Of a stretch of 64,000 nt of DNA, positions 1 to 10,349 are shown piece after piece (within the stretch, counting starts at the first letter, position 1; the number at the start of each line of letters is the position of its first letter). The stretch is from contig JASPKZ010003844.1 of the NCBI GenBank assembly GCA_030220185.1, positions 426,001 through 490,000 of the forward strand. The letters are read 5' to 3'. This stretch comes from Diploptera punctata (taxonomy: Eukaryota; Arthropoda; Insecta; Blattodea; Blaberidae). The notes under the pieces were generated by a model, which saw only the letters and a program-made list of their open reading frames with translations, searched no databases and had not been told where the DNA came from. The position numbers and the translations under genes were made by a program.

Positions 1-29
1 ATCATAACCATTATCTGTTGCCACATTAA

Positions 30-1861
30 TTATGTATTCTTTTCTCTTTTATAGTTTTCTGGGCTCATAGGAATATTTACTAATCTGTATGCTAAGCTAT
101 TGAACACTGCCTCTTTGTGAGCAAAATGGTTGAAACCCGAAGCTTTAATATAGTTGTCTATATGAGTATTCTTTCTATATATTCCAAATTCTATCCTGTT
201 TTCTTTGTTTCGTGTTAAATTAAGATCCAAAAATGGGATTTGTCTTTCAATCTCAGTTTCCATGGTGAATTTTATCGTTCTACTCTGGATGTTCAAAAGC
301 TTCAAAGCATCCTCAATTTGTTTCTGTTTGACAATAGCAATTACGTCATCAACGTATCTGGTCCAAAATTTGAAGATCAAAGGATGTCCTCTTGTTATTT
401 TCTGCTCGAAACTTCCCATGTATAAATTGGCCAAAAAGGGTGAAAGAGGGTTTCCCATAGAAAGCCCAGAATTTTGTTTATAAAATTTACCATTATAGGT
501 GAAAAACATCTGTTCAATGCATAATTTAGTAAGAATTATAAACTCCTTTATATTTTCTTTTTATAATTTGTTTTTGTTTAGCCATTGTTCCAAGATCTCA
601 ATGGTGGTTCCTCTAGGGACACTGGGAAACAATGAAATTACATCGAATGACACTAGTCTGTCTGTAGGTTCTAATTGAATGTTTTCTAATTTTTGTACAA
701 GTTGATATGAATTATCTATTGAGAGGTTATCAAATCCTTCCATTTTCTTGTACTCACTACATAACCATTTTGATATTAGGTATGTAGGAGACCCTATATT
801 GTTGATGATGGGCCTCATTTTGTCTCCACCCTTGTGTGTTTTTGGGAGACCATGCATTTGTGGATTTCTAGGGTTTGAAACCTTCAGCCTGAATTTTTCT
901 TTTTTTGATAGAATTTTGTTTATTGTCTTCAAAGTGTTATCTACGTCTTTGATACTTTTGGGAAGTGGGTCAGATTTTACTTCAATGTATTCTGTAGATG
1001 CCAAAACTTTGTCCATTCTATTTCTATAATCTTCTTTATCCATAATTACTAGCTGGTTGCCTTTGTCTGCTTTTGTGATAATTGTGTTTTTGTTGTTGAT
1101 TTCTCTGATTATTTTCATGTTTCCCAGTCCCGTTTTGTTTCTAGGAATTTCCTTGATTTCTTCTATGATTTTTCCACATTCATTCCTGATTAAAAATTTT
1201 TCTTCTGTTTCCAAATCATCTATTATTACTTCGACGTCCGCTACATAATCTTCAATTTTGTTAGAATAGTTTACACATGTTTTAAGTCCTTTTTCTAAAA
1301 TTCCCAATTCCCTCTGGTTGAAAGTTTTGGAAGACATGTTGATTACATTACTGCACCTTATTTCCCTTGTTTTGGTGGTGTTTTCTTTATTTAATCTTGA
1401 TTTTGATTTTAAATTTTCAATTTTCTTATTTTGTTTGATTACTTTTCTTTTAAATGCTAATATTTAGTTTGTTGAAAAATTTTTCTTCTAATCGGGTCCC
1501 AAAATACATTGCCAACATTCTTAGAGATTTTTAAGTGTAGGAAAAACAATTTTGTGTCCAAATTACTGATAATTTCGAAATGTTTGTTTTTCTCCATTTT
1601 CAAAATTTTCTTCTCAACCGTCTTCTGTTCTTTCGAACCATCGTTATTTTTAACGGTTTTACGAACAAATTTAGGTGTAATATCCAATTCCAAACAAGTA
1701 TTAATAAATTTGATGTCCATCATTTTATTTCTTCTTTTTTCCCTTAACTGATTGAATTTTTTAATGTCTTGTTTTAATCCTGATAAATTTATATTGAAAT
1801 CTATGGTTGAGGTTATGTCAAGGTCCGCCATCTTGTTTCCTATTAAGACTTGAGTCGTCAC
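30..1861 (-). pseudogene. PLE1 polyprotein (RT), minus copy, broken frames
   Basis: Three frames make one coding region: 1861-1457 (N-terminal part, with MADLDITSTIDFN near its start), 1337-561 (central part with the PLE-specific region before the RT fingers and RT motif A, FDVISLFPSVP), and 509-30 (motif B with GLSMGNPLSPF, motif C with RYVDD, and the thumb). The 1457-1337 gap lacks the start of the next frame, and the 561-509 junction is shifted, so this copy is not intact. The GIY-YIG part lies beyond the window. Compared with the plus copy it keeps an intact 258-aa central frame that is broken there, so the two copies repair each other in alignment. The likely initiator is the ATG before GCGGACCTTGAC rather than the upstream GTG. 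Confidence 0.9.
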
Positions 1862-1956
1862 TAAATTAACCTTTTTTTTATATAGGAATTATCACTGTGA
1901 GGTTCAATTCAATATTAAATTAAAAGATTCTTACCTCTCCTCACATTATTCTGTTA

Positions 1957-2001
1957 AGTAGATCGCGATTTCAGGCCTATAGCAGGCCCATCTTCAGTAC
2001 A
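1957..2001 (-). ncRNA. Hammerhead ribozyme motif in PLE1 pseudo-LTR (minus copy)
   Basis: On the minus strand the core CTGAAGA (1997-1991) is followed by a short GC-rich stem-loop, then GAAA, then the self-complementary ATCGCGAT and C, which gives a NUH cleavage triplet (AUC). It is the mirror of the plus-copy motif at 2117-2163. Penelope-like elements are known to carry type I hammerheads in their pseudo-LTRs, and the position here agrees. Activity is not shown. Confidence 0.75.
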
Positions 2002-2062
2002 CTGTTGTTGACCGGTGTTATGTCGCTCGGAAGAACCACTTCTTCTTCCCTCTGTTCCCACC

Positions 2063-2256
2063 AACAGAGGGAAGAAGAAGTGGTTCTTCCGAGCGACATA
2101 ACACCGGTCAACAACAGTGTACTGAAGATGGGCCTGCTATAGGCCTGAAATCGCGATCTACTTAACAGAATAATGTGAGGAGAGGTAAGAATCTTTTAAT
2201 TTAATATTGAATTGAACCTCACAGTGATAATTCCTATATAAAAAAAAGGTTAATTT
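2063..2256 (+). repeat. PLE1 left pseudo-LTR
   Basis: About 190 bp starting at AACAGAGGGAAGAAG and ending at the A-run before the ORF. It is repeated directly at 4663-4855 and inverted at 1866-2056. It carries a hammerhead-ribozyme core and would hold the promoter and 5' end of the transcript. Confidence 0.9.
2117..2163 (+). ncRNA. Hammerhead ribozyme motif in PLE1 left pseudo-LTR
   Basis: Core C3-A9 is CTGAAGA (2122-2128). After one extra base, GGCCT (2131-2135) pairs with AGGCC (2141-2145) across a five-base loop to form stem II. GAAA (2147-2150) follows, then the palindrome ATCGCGAT (2150-2157) in place of a stem III hairpin, and C2158 completes the AUC cleavage triplet. GTA (2119-2121) can pair with TAC (2159-2161) as the start of stem I. 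A stem III made of a self-complementary stretch without a real loop is the layout expected for hammerheads that work as dimers. The fold is read by eye and is not tested. Confidence 0.78.
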
Positions 2257-2257
2257 A

Positions 2258-4768
2258 GTGACGACTCAAGTCTTAATAGGAAACAAGATGGCGGACCTTG
2301 ACATAACCTCAACCATAGATTTCAATATAAATTTATCAGGATTAAAACAAGACATTAAAAAATTCAATCAGTTAAGGGAAAAAAGAAGAAATAAAATGAT
2401 GGACATCAAATTTATTAATACTTGTTTGGAATTGGATATTACACCTAAATTTGTTCGTAAAACCGTTAAAAATAACGATGGTTCGAAAGAACAGAAGACG
2501 GTTGAGAAGAAATTTTGAAAATGGAGAAAAACAAACATTTCGAAATTATCAGTAATTTGGACACAAAATTGTTTTTCCTACACTTAAAAATCTCTAAGAA
2601 TGTTGGCAATGTATTTTGGGACCGATTAGAAGAAAAATTTTTCAACAAACTAAATATTAGCATTAAAAGAAAAGTAATCAAACAAAATAAGAAAATTGAA
2701 AATTTAAAATCAAAATCAAGATTAAATAAAGAAAACACCACCAAAACAAGGGAAATAAGGGCAGTAATGTAATCAACATGTCTTCCAAAACTTTCAACCA
2801 GAGGGAATTGGGAATTTTAGAAAAAGGACTTAAAACATGTGTAAACTATTCTAACAAAATTGAAGATTATGTAGCGGACGTCGAAGTAATAATAGATGAT
2901 TTGGAAACAGAAGAAAATTTTTAATCAGGAATGAATGTGGAAAAATCATAGAAGAAATCAAGGAAATTCCTAGAAACAAAACGGGACTGGGAAACATGAA
3001 AATAATCAGAGAAATCAACAACAAAAACACAATTATCACAAAAGCAGACAAAGGCAACCAGCTAGTAATTATGGATAAAGAAGATTATAGAAATAGAATG
3101 GACAAAGTTTTGGCATCTACAGAATACATTGAAGTAAAATCTGACCCACTTCCCAAAAGTATCAAAGACGTAGATAACACTTTGAAGACAATAAACAAAA
3201 TTCTATCAAAAAAAGAAAAATTCAGGCTGAAGGTTTCAAACCCTAGAAATCCACAATGCATGGTCTCCCAAAAACACACAAGGGTGGAGACAAAATGAGG
3301 CCCATCATCAACAATATAGGGTCTCCTACATACCTAATATCAAAATGGTTATGTAGTGAGTACAAGAAAATGGAAGGATTTGATAACCTCTCAATAGATA
3401 ATTCATATCAACTTGTACAAAATTAGAAAACATTCAATTAGAACCTACAGACAGACTAGTGTCATTCGATGTAATTTCATTGTTTCCCAGTGTCCCTAGA
3501 GGAACCACCATTGAGATCTTGGAACAATGGCTAAACAAAAACAAATTAGAAAAAGAAAATATAAAGGAGTTTATAATTCTTACTAAATTATGCATTGAAC
3601 AGAGTTTTTTCACCTATAATGGTAAATTTTATAAACAAAATTCTGGGCTTTCTATGGGAAACCCTCTTTCACCCTTTTTGGCCAATTTATACATGGGAAG
3701 TTTCGAGCAGAAAATAACAAGAGGACATCCTTTGATCTTCAAATTTTGGACCAGATACGTTGATGACGTAATTGCTATTGTCAAACAGAAACAAATTGAG
3801 GATGCTTTGAAGCTTTTGAACATCCAGAGTAGAACGATAAAATTCACCATGGAAACTGAGATTGAAAGACAAATCCCATTTTTGGATCTTAATTTAACAC
3901 GAAACAAAGAAAACAGGATAGAATTTGGAATATATAGAAAGAATACTCATATAGACAACTATATTAAAGCTTCGGGTTTCAACCATTTTGCTCACAAAGA
4001 GGCAGTGTTCAATAGCTTAGCATACAGATTAGTAAATATTCCTATGAGCCCAGAAAACTATAAAAGAGAAAAAGAATACATAATTAATGTGGCAACAGAT
4101 AATGGTTATGATGAAAGCATGGTACACAGGAAAATAAATAAATTCAAAAGACAAAAATTAATTAATGAAAGCACACTGATAAAACAAACAGAAAAAATAA
4201 AATTCAAGAAATTCACTTACCATCCATTGAAACACTACAAATTTCAAAAAATTTTCAAAAAGTTTAATATAAGATTAGCACCTAAGAATGAATACAGCCT
4301 TAATAGGATAATTAAAACCAACAAAAATGAAAAAATTGAAGAAGAAAATAAATCAGGAATTTATCAGATCAAATGTAAAGATTGTGACAAAATTTATATA
4401 GGAAAAACGAAAAGAAATTTGAAAACAAGGGTGAAGGAACATCTTAGAAATGTCAAAATGGAGAATTGGAAAAGTCAGCAGTAGCTGCTCATGCTTGGTA
4501 CGAAAAACATCGAATTGAATCAAAAGCTAGTCTAATTAAACAAATAGAGACACCTAAGGAACTTACAGTTTGGGAAAAGATCCACATTCAGAAAAACAAA
4601 GGAAAACTTATGAACTTCGAAGTTCCCGCAAATTTTGACCTTATCAAGAGGTTCATCGGTCCACCAACAGAGGGAAGAAGAAGTGGTTCTTCCGAGCGAC
4701 ATAACACCGGTCAACAACAGTGTACTGAAGATGGGCCTGCTATAGGCCTGAAATCGCGATCTACTTAA
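2258..4768 (+). pseudogene. PLE1 polyprotein: reverse transcriptase plus GIY-YIG endonuclease, frameshifted
   Basis: The protein would copy the element RNA at a nicked chromosomal target. Frames in order: 2258-2518 and 2515-2772 (N-terminal), about 2779-2924 and 2996-3298 (PLE region before the RT), 3300-3424, 3459-4484 (341 aa) and 4466-4768. In the 341-aa frame motif A (FDVISLFPSVP) is at residues 3-13, motif B (GLSMGNPLSPF) at 63-73, the catalytic YVDD at 100-103, and the thumb follows. The endonuclease starts at GIY (300-302), has a CxxC pair (306, 309), YIG (313-315) and the arginine-rich KTKRNLKTR; it continues after a frameshift near 4460 in the next frame with the conserved H and E region to about 4650. 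At least five small indels break the reading frame. The original start is probably the ATG at 2288 (MADLDIT). RT plus GIY-YIG in this order is diagnostic for Penelope elements. Confidence 0.93.
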
Positions 4769-4855
4769 CAGAATAATGTGAGGAGAGGTAAGAATCTTTT
4801 AATTTAATATTGAATTGAACCTCACAGTGATAATTCCTATATAAAAAAAGGTTAA
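4663..4855 (+). repeat. PLE1 right pseudo-LTR
   Basis: Direct repeat of 2063-2256. It begins inside the 3' end of the coding frame, where PPTEGRRSG is encoded, and ends at the A-run near 4850 before unrelated sequence. Confidence 0.9.
4720..4766 (+). ncRNA. Hammerhead ribozyme motif in PLE1 right pseudo-LTR
   Basis: Same as the left pseudo-LTR motif: CTGAAGA at 4725-4731, GAAA at 4750-4753, palindrome ATCGCGAT at 4753-4760, and the AUC cleavage triplet ending at 4761. Confidence 0.78.
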
Positions 4856-5485
4856 GTTAGCAATACTTTGATTAATTGGCTAATTCTTAGCTTTATTCTG
4901 TGAATGTGGTTCTTGCGTTTCTATGAGCAAATTTCTGCAGGTGTGATATGCTCCCGTATAGTCTGGAGCTGAATTTTGCATGGTATTGAGTCTTAAGAAT
5001 ACGTGGAAGATCTAGATTGTATACGATGGCTCCAAGTCGAGTTTGCTTCGAATAAAAGGTTGGTAAGTCATTTTATAGAGTTGTCTGTCAGCACTACAGT
5101 TTGCATGTGCTGTGTTTTGAGGATATTGAGACGTCTGATGCAATCATATTTCAGAGGTCTAATGTAAGGATAGATTGCAGGTCTGGTAGGTTGTTAAGAG
5201 TTAAAAAATATAAGCCTACATTTTGATTTTAGCCTGGAGAATTTAAAATCCTGGATCCAGCATCGATGTTTGAATCTTTGTTAGCGTATCATGTAGTAAA
5301 ATATTTGTTGTAAATCTATTAGTCTATTTCCTTGGCAGACAATTATAAGATTATCAAATAAGCAACTTTTACAGGTAATGCATCGAATGGGCGGTAACAA
5401 ATACTTTATTTAAAAAAATAATAATATTAATATATCGATATAAACTAAATTCATACATTTAAAAGTCATCTTATTCTTCTTCACG
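4856..5485. other. No recognised feature
   Basis: About 630 bp of ordinary AT-rich sequence after the PLE1 end. I see no coding signal, tRNA-like box or repeat shared with the rest of the window. Confidence 0.5.
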
Positions 5486-5700
5486 GTTTAGGATTTTTTG
5501 TTAGCCTGTTCCGGCTCTAAATCGCTGCTGTTTCCATCTTTTCTTTGCTCTTCCCAAGTTACTTCTTCCTCCTTGTGGTATATGCTGTCTTTGGTATTCT
5601 GTTCTCATTCATCCTTGCTAAATGTTCTTTCGAGTTTGTTCTGTATTTCACTACTGTTGTGTTTAATTCCTCTACTTTTATTTGCTGTTTTCTTTCTATA
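5486..5700 (-). mobile_element. LINE C-terminal tail, decayed (LINE-E type)
   Basis: On the minus strand, joining frames gives YRTNSKEHLARMNENRIPK followed by PQGGRSNLGRAKKRWK. This matches the tail seen at 40622-41140, 42897-43091 and 62040-62635 (HLERISSNRIPK, then PRGRRSLGRPMKRW). The plus-strand frame at 5498-5812 is its antisense shadow. It is the C-terminal end of a non-LTR retrotransposon ORF2, truncated and frameshifted, and ends at left with a CTTCTTC-type 3' end. Confidence 0.7.
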
Positions 5701-5829
5701 TTGTGTTTTTTGTCTGTTCTTTGATATCCTGCTATTGGTCTGGGAATATCATTTCAGCAGCTTGGAATTTGTCAGATTGTTGTGTTGTCACTGTCTTGTT
5801 TTGGATCCATAGTAATAATAGGAACTACT

Positions 5830-6250
5830 AACATATTGTACAATTTCATTTATAGAGTATTTTCTGGCTTCATTTTTCAAAGTTATTTTTAGTGTTCCTT
5901 ACTTTAAACATTTAAAAGTACACCTCGAATTTTCTAAATCGGTTCCACGTCTTTACACAAAGAAAATATCTATAATATCGTTGAAATTGTATAGGAAAAC
6001 TCTTCAATACTAGCCAGACATGTTAGCTATACAGCTATATAATTACGTATTATATGGAATCAATACTTTTACCGTTGTCGATCCTACTTAAACAGGAATT
6101 ACTTTTTAATACATTCTGAATAATACATTCTGAAGGAAATGTCCTACAATCTTAATATAACGTTATTTCATGGCGACGAAACTACAGAAGTTTAAGCCTA
6201 AATTAAACAAGGGAAAATGACTCTGAACTCAATGTGGGACGCTTAGTATC
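5830..6250. other. No recognised feature
   Basis: AT-rich sequence. A short duplication of the string taatacattctgaa at 6108-6133 is the only local structure I see. Confidence 0.45.
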
Positions 6251-6254
6251 CAGC

Positions 6255-6602
6255 ATGAAAAATAAACTAATTTACGTGGCATTATTTATGCTATTTTATA
6301 TTTTTCGTTTTATTAATTGTGATAAATTAAGAACTATGTCCACACATAATTTTCCTTCCTTTCATATTGCTCACGTTGATATTAGATCCAATATTCCTGA
6401 AACATTCGGATTCCAAAGAACTCAACATTCTCCCGATTTCTCTCCAATGTTTCAGGAATATTGGATCTAATATCAACTTGAGCAATATGAAAGAATGGAA
6501 ATTTTTTGTGGATCTGGACATGGTTCTTCATTTATCACAGTTCGTAAAACGAAAAATATAAAATGGCATAAATAATGCCACGTAAATTAGTTTATTTTTC
6601 AT
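6255..6602. mobile_element. Foldback (long-inverted-repeat) element, about 350 bp
   Basis: Left arm 6255-6406 and right arm 6446-6602 are near-perfect reverse complements (about 150 bp each) around a 40-bp loop. The outer ends read atgaaaaataaactaattt on both strands. The string aactcaacattctcc occurs in the loop (6419) and again just outside the right arm (6603), so the locus may have formed by inverted duplication of a larger segment rather than by a simple MITE insertion. No coding potential. Confidence 0.8.
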
Positions 6603-6625
6603 AACTCAACATTCTCCTGATAGAC

Positions 6626-6889
6626 CAGCCTCATGGGCTAGTGGTCAGCGTTACTGACTACTCTTCATGAGGTCCCGGGTTTAATTCCCGGTCAGACCAT
6701 ACGAACTTTTTCCTTAAAGGGACTTTTTCTTGTGGTTGACCATGGTCTGAAATTTAGGTTAAGAATTCTCCTGGCGCTTCATTCATTATCATTTATCTAA
6801 GAAATGGATTACAATTCCGCCAATGCCAGGGGAGAAAGCAAGAAATGTCATAAAATACAACCTGGTGGCATAAAAAAAAACATTCTGGA
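6626..6889 (+). mobile_element. SINE-B, tRNA-derived
   Basis: Starts at gaccagcctcatgggctagtgg, with a B box (gggtttaattcccgg) near 6676. The body includes the conserved string ccatggtctgaaatttagg and ends at a tail with ccaatgccagg and cctggtggcat followed by an A run. Other copies: 7459-7752 (minus), 25628-25949 and a 5' piece at 63553-63650 (minus); the tail alone occurs in the composite SINEs at 23586 and 34406. Confidence 0.82.
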
Positions 6890-7458
6890 TTACAATATTT
6901 TCTCCAACTGAAAAACATCTGGAATATGTCTCGGTCACATTTTAAAGTCGTGATTCTTTTAAGTTTCTTTACACTACTCACATGTTATCACTCTTTGCGA
7001 AATTGTCATATGGAGATAGATATTGACAAGAGCGGAGTTCTCATATCACTGTTGATGCGAAATAATATAATTATGTGTTCAAATTTAGTTATGCTTCCGC
7101 AGAAATATTTTTTCTCTGTTTTTCAACATTTTTTTTTGTTTAGTGCCACCTGTTTGTCATTCGACATGTTTTTAAATATTAATTGAATTAAAAATAATGG
7201 GCGAAAACATAGTGGAACTATTTTTAATGAAGTGGTTGGGTAAACATAAAAATAGCTCGAGGTAGAATTTAAGAGAAAAGTAATTAACATAAAATTTTTA
7301 TTATGCAGAGTGTAAATTAATTACGCATCATCGCGCAAAAATATAATTTACTTTAGCTATTTAAATAATGCAAAATATATAAAATTATTTAAGTTTATTT
7401 AGAGTTTAATAAAGGGGATTTTAAAAAAATACTCAACAATGAGTAATTGTTTAGATCT
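6890..7458. other. No recognised feature; separates two inverted SINE-B copies
   Basis: AT-rich DNA with no convincing frame. Short tail-like scraps of SINE-B (gccacc..tgtcatt..gaca) near 7140-7165 suggest a decayed third tail. Confidence 0.4.
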
Positions 7459-7752
7459 TTTTTTTTGTCTAATGCCACCAGGTTGTCTTTTATGACATCT
7501 TCCCTGGCATTGGCGGAATTGTAATAGATTTCTTAGGCGGAATTTCGTTACTCCGTAGATATGAAGGGTGATAAATGATAATGAAGCTCCAGGAGAGTTC
7601 TTAACCTAAACTTAACCTAAATTTCAGACCATGGGCAATCATAGGAATAATTCCCTTTAAGAAAAAATTCCTATGGTCTGACCGGGAATCAAACCCGGAA
7701 CCTCATGAACAGTACTCAGTAACGCTGACCAACCATCTCATGAGGCTGGTCT
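7459..7752 (-). mobile_element. SINE-B, tRNA-derived, inverted copy
   Basis: Full-length inverted counterpart of 6626-6889: poly-T at left, head with the B box (accgggaatcaaacccgg on the plus strand) near 7680-7697 at right. The string tgtttaga occurs just before its left end (7449) and just after its right end (7752), a likely 8-bp target-site duplication. Confidence 0.85.
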
Positions 7753-7859
7753 GTTTAGAAGATCTTTATTTATGCTGTTTTATGAAATGAAGGTCCACGG
7801 AAAAAGCAAGTCACTTTTTTTTCTTCAAATTTCTGTTTATACTCCCATCTTGTAGCTTT

Positions 7860-9870
7860 CAGGGTCTTCTATCTTTCTTGTAAAACACACAGGGAAAAAC
7901 CTGCCCAGTCTCTGAATACAGAGGAGCAAAGAATTGGTGTACAGGCAAAGAGACGTCTAAGTCAATGTGAACGTGAAAAAAGAGAGAGAGAAAGTAAGAA
8001 GAAAAAACCAAGTTTCATACTGGAGATGTGGCTGCACCGCTTATAATATTGTTTCCCTCCAATTTTTACATTATTGTCATTAGAACCAGCCACTACATTT
8101 TACATGACAGTGAGAAAAAAATGCCAGAAGATCTTAATATAAAGAAATTGTTTAGAATGTTCCAGAATATTCATCCTGAGGTAGCCATTTCTTATGAAAT
8201 ATATAGGACAATTTTCAACAGGGATTTTAATATTTCCTTCAGATATCCTAGAACCGTCCACCGCTGTGGTCTCGAGGTAGTGTGCTGCCTTGTCACCCAG
8301 CGGGCCCGGGTTCGATCCCCGGTCGGGGCTGTTTTTCTGGGTGAAGTTTTTATCGGGGGTTTTCCTCGCCTGTAAGAGAAATGTCAGGAAAACTTTAAGG
8401 CCCAAACGGTCCCCGAAATCATATGGCCATCATCGTCATCATTATCACCATCATCATCATCCTTCACCGGTGTGGAAAGCAACGGGAAGCTACCATACCT
8501 ACAATTCCCTAGTAAAGCTGCAAGCAGAGCATGAAAATGCTACGATTGCAGTGAAGGGCCTGCCTTCGGGCAGAATTATTACGGATGGATGGATCCTAGA
8601 ACCGATACTTGTGGTACATGCGATGAGTTCACTGCTAGAAAAAAAAAAGCCTGGAATCATTATTAGTAACAGAGAAGAATGGCAACAGAAAATAAGTAAT
8701 AGGGAAGGAGCTTAAACAAATTTACACAGAAAAGTAGGTCCATTTAAGAAAAAGTGAAACATTCTATCAAAGGAAAAGATCATCAAAGGCAGAGAGTCAC
8801 AGAAATGTAAAGAAATAAGCTACTTGCTTTGATTTCTGCAAAACTTTTGTGTCCCAACATTACAACTAATGATGTATATTGTAAGAGACAAATCTCACAG
8901 TATATTAATGAGTTGGAGAAATAAATTGGAAATGTTATGAGGTGAGATGTTAAAGCATTTTCTCCAATTGATTCATTAATGTAAATACCTCATAGTGTTA
9001 CCCCCCACTTTGATTTTTATTAAACTCACGATATATTTTCAAAATATACGTGCTATCAACTGGTAAGAGTGTATTTTACACGTATCCTGAAACTATTGAT
9101 AATAAGGGAAGCGATCCTGCAACACTTTGTTAATCATTATCTTGATGTTAAAATTGATTTCTTTTGTGATTCAGCAGGAGGTCAGAAGAAAATTGCTACA
9201 GTTTTCAGATTTTTCCATCATTAGTAAATGTTTAACAAAGATTGAGAATGGTTCCGTGTTTTTTTTTTCAGTAAGAGGACACTCTTACCTAGAATGCGAT
9301 AAGAATGTTGGCCTAATAAATGATAAAACTTATGCCAAACTTCCTGCACACTGGGCAGAAATATTCAGGAGTGCTCGCCAGAAACCTATGCCATTTGATA
9401 TAGTAGAAGTTGATCAAGAACCATTTATTATAAATGTATGGTCTGCTGTTGAATAAGGAGTATGTGTCAAAGATGCCATTTGCAACTAGGCCTGTCAGAG
9501 ACTTTCTAGTATCAAATTCAGCAGGCTAATTTAGTGTGTTGTCGAAATACCTACAATGGGGCATGGGAAGAGGATCCTATTCTGTTGCCAAAAGGGAAAA
9601 GAATAGTACGACAGCTTGCAAGAAATTAGTTCCTATTGCCAGAGGTGGTTTCTATGGGTAAAAAAATAAAAGTCTTGTATTTTTGTTTTACGATTAGAAA
9701 AACTGTAAAATAATGACTTTTTTCCCCTTTTTTTTTACATTCCAAACATAGAGATTACCAATATCCCGGACAAAGCACGAAGATTTGCAGGTGTTAAAGC
9801 GCTTCTGCAGTCATCAGGCTCTCTATAACGCCAATAACATGCAGAAACTATGTGAAGATTAAAAAAATGA
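7860..9870 (+). pseudogene. Decayed transposon-like gene, interrupted by SINE-A
   Basis: Pieces of one coding region in several frames. First, CKTHREKPAQSLNTEEQ (about 7880), then DLNIKKLFRMFQNIHPEV followed by SYEIYRTIFNRDFNISFRYP (about 8110-8250). After the SINE the sequence resumes with RTDTCGTCDEFTA (8597-8635). Further on, FFSVRGHSYLECDKNVGLIN and then FRSARQKPMPFDIVEVDQEP (9270-9425), then NGAWEEDPILLPKGKRIVRQ (9555-9620) and HEDLQVLKRFC-type text to about 9860. I recognise these motifs (YPRTDTC..CD, GHSYLECDK) from multicopy insect proteins that look like transposases, but I cannot give a family name. The middle of the protein is missing between 8750 and 9160, and there are stops and shifts. 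Confidence 0.7.
8257..8592 (+). mobile_element. SINE-A (long body), tRNA-derived, with 12-bp target duplication
   Basis: Head tccaccgctgtggtctcgag, B box gggttcgatccccgg (about 8310), then the SINE-A core gtttgggcc/ggtccccgaaatcatatgg, a CAT-rich stretch, and the long body that ends cctgccttcgggcagaatta followed by ggatggatgg. The string atcctagaaccg flanks it exactly at 8245-8256 and 8593-8604, a 12-bp target-site duplication. It cuts the reading frame of the transposon-like gene: FRYP before it joins RTDTC after it when the duplication is counted once. Confidence 0.93.
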
Positions 9871-10259
9871 ATATCATTAATTTTTGGCAGTATAATATAA
9901 ATTGGTTATCTTGATTCTTCATTAGAATTTCAGGGAGAAAAAGAGACTTAGCATATTCTTTTCCTTTTTTTAATTGACATGACTGTAGTTATTGTTAAAC
10001 TGTATGAAAACTATTGGAAATATTTTTATTGTAACTATAAGCTGTCTTTAATATTTATTTCTCACAAATTTAGTGTCATAAAATTACTTGTAAGAAAATT
10101 AATAAACTTTTTGAAGCGTTTTAAAGTTAAAATTTACTCCCTCGAAAATATTAAGAAAAGTGACTTAAGCATGTTCTTTCCGTGGACCCTTCAAATATTT
10201 TAATTATTGAGATGTTATTTTTATTCAACAAATAACTTTACAAGAAATATTTAGATTCT
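9871..10259. other. No recognised feature
   Basis: AT-rich; the 74-aa frame at 9979-10203 is lysine- and tyrosine-rich as expected from AT composition. Confidence 0.45.
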
Positions 10260-10349
10260 ATTCAATATTAAATTTAAACATTAAATATTTTATAGTATTA
10301 AATTATTTATTTACTTCAATTTATGGTTCACTCTTTAATATCCTACTTA
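10260..10349. repeat. 90-bp AT-rich direct repeat, left copy
   Basis: Resembles 10801-10893 base by base with scattered changes (taaatatttt-tatagt, ttaaattattta, actttaatttatg, ctttaatat). The SINE-A at 10464-10780 lies between the two, and an inverted scrap of the same unit is at 10350-10396. Confidence 0.65.

Larger units (their letters stand above)
1..2056 (-). mobile_element. Penelope-like element PLE1, inverted copy, cut by the window edge
   Basis: Reading leftwards, this copy starts with a pseudo-LTR (about 2056 to 1866), then the N-terminal ORF, then the reverse-transcriptase region, and runs off the window at position 1. It is an almost base-for-base reverse complement of 2063-4111, so the two copies form a head-to-head palindrome with only about 6 bp between the arms. 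Penelope-like elements are known for partial, tandem and inverted arrangements of their pseudo-LTRs, so the layout fits the family, although arms this long and this similar are notable. Its true 3' end is not seen. Confidence 0.93.
2063..4855 (+). mobile_element. Penelope-like element PLE1, full-length plus copy with direct pseudo-LTRs
   Basis: The unit runs pseudo-LTR (2063-2256), coding region (2258-4768), pseudo-LTR (about 4661-4855). The two pseudo-LTRs are almost identical and include a hammerhead motif each. The downstream one overlaps the 3' end of the coding region, as is usual in Penelope elements. The coding region has the Penelope combination of reverse transcriptase followed by a GIY-YIG endonuclease. 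Several single-base shifts break the frame, so this copy is probably inactive, but decay is light and suggests a fairly recent insertion. It shares its left boundary with the inverted copy at 1-2056. Confidence 0.95.

Noticed and set aside
205..483. Plus-strand frames over the minus PLE1 copy (and the equivalent minus frames at 3629-3907)
   Set aside because: Shadows of the reverse-transcriptase frame; both copies show them only because the sequence is mirrored.
5498..5812. Plus-strand 104-aa hydrophobic protein
   Set aside because: It is antisense to a LINE tail that is clear on the minus strand.
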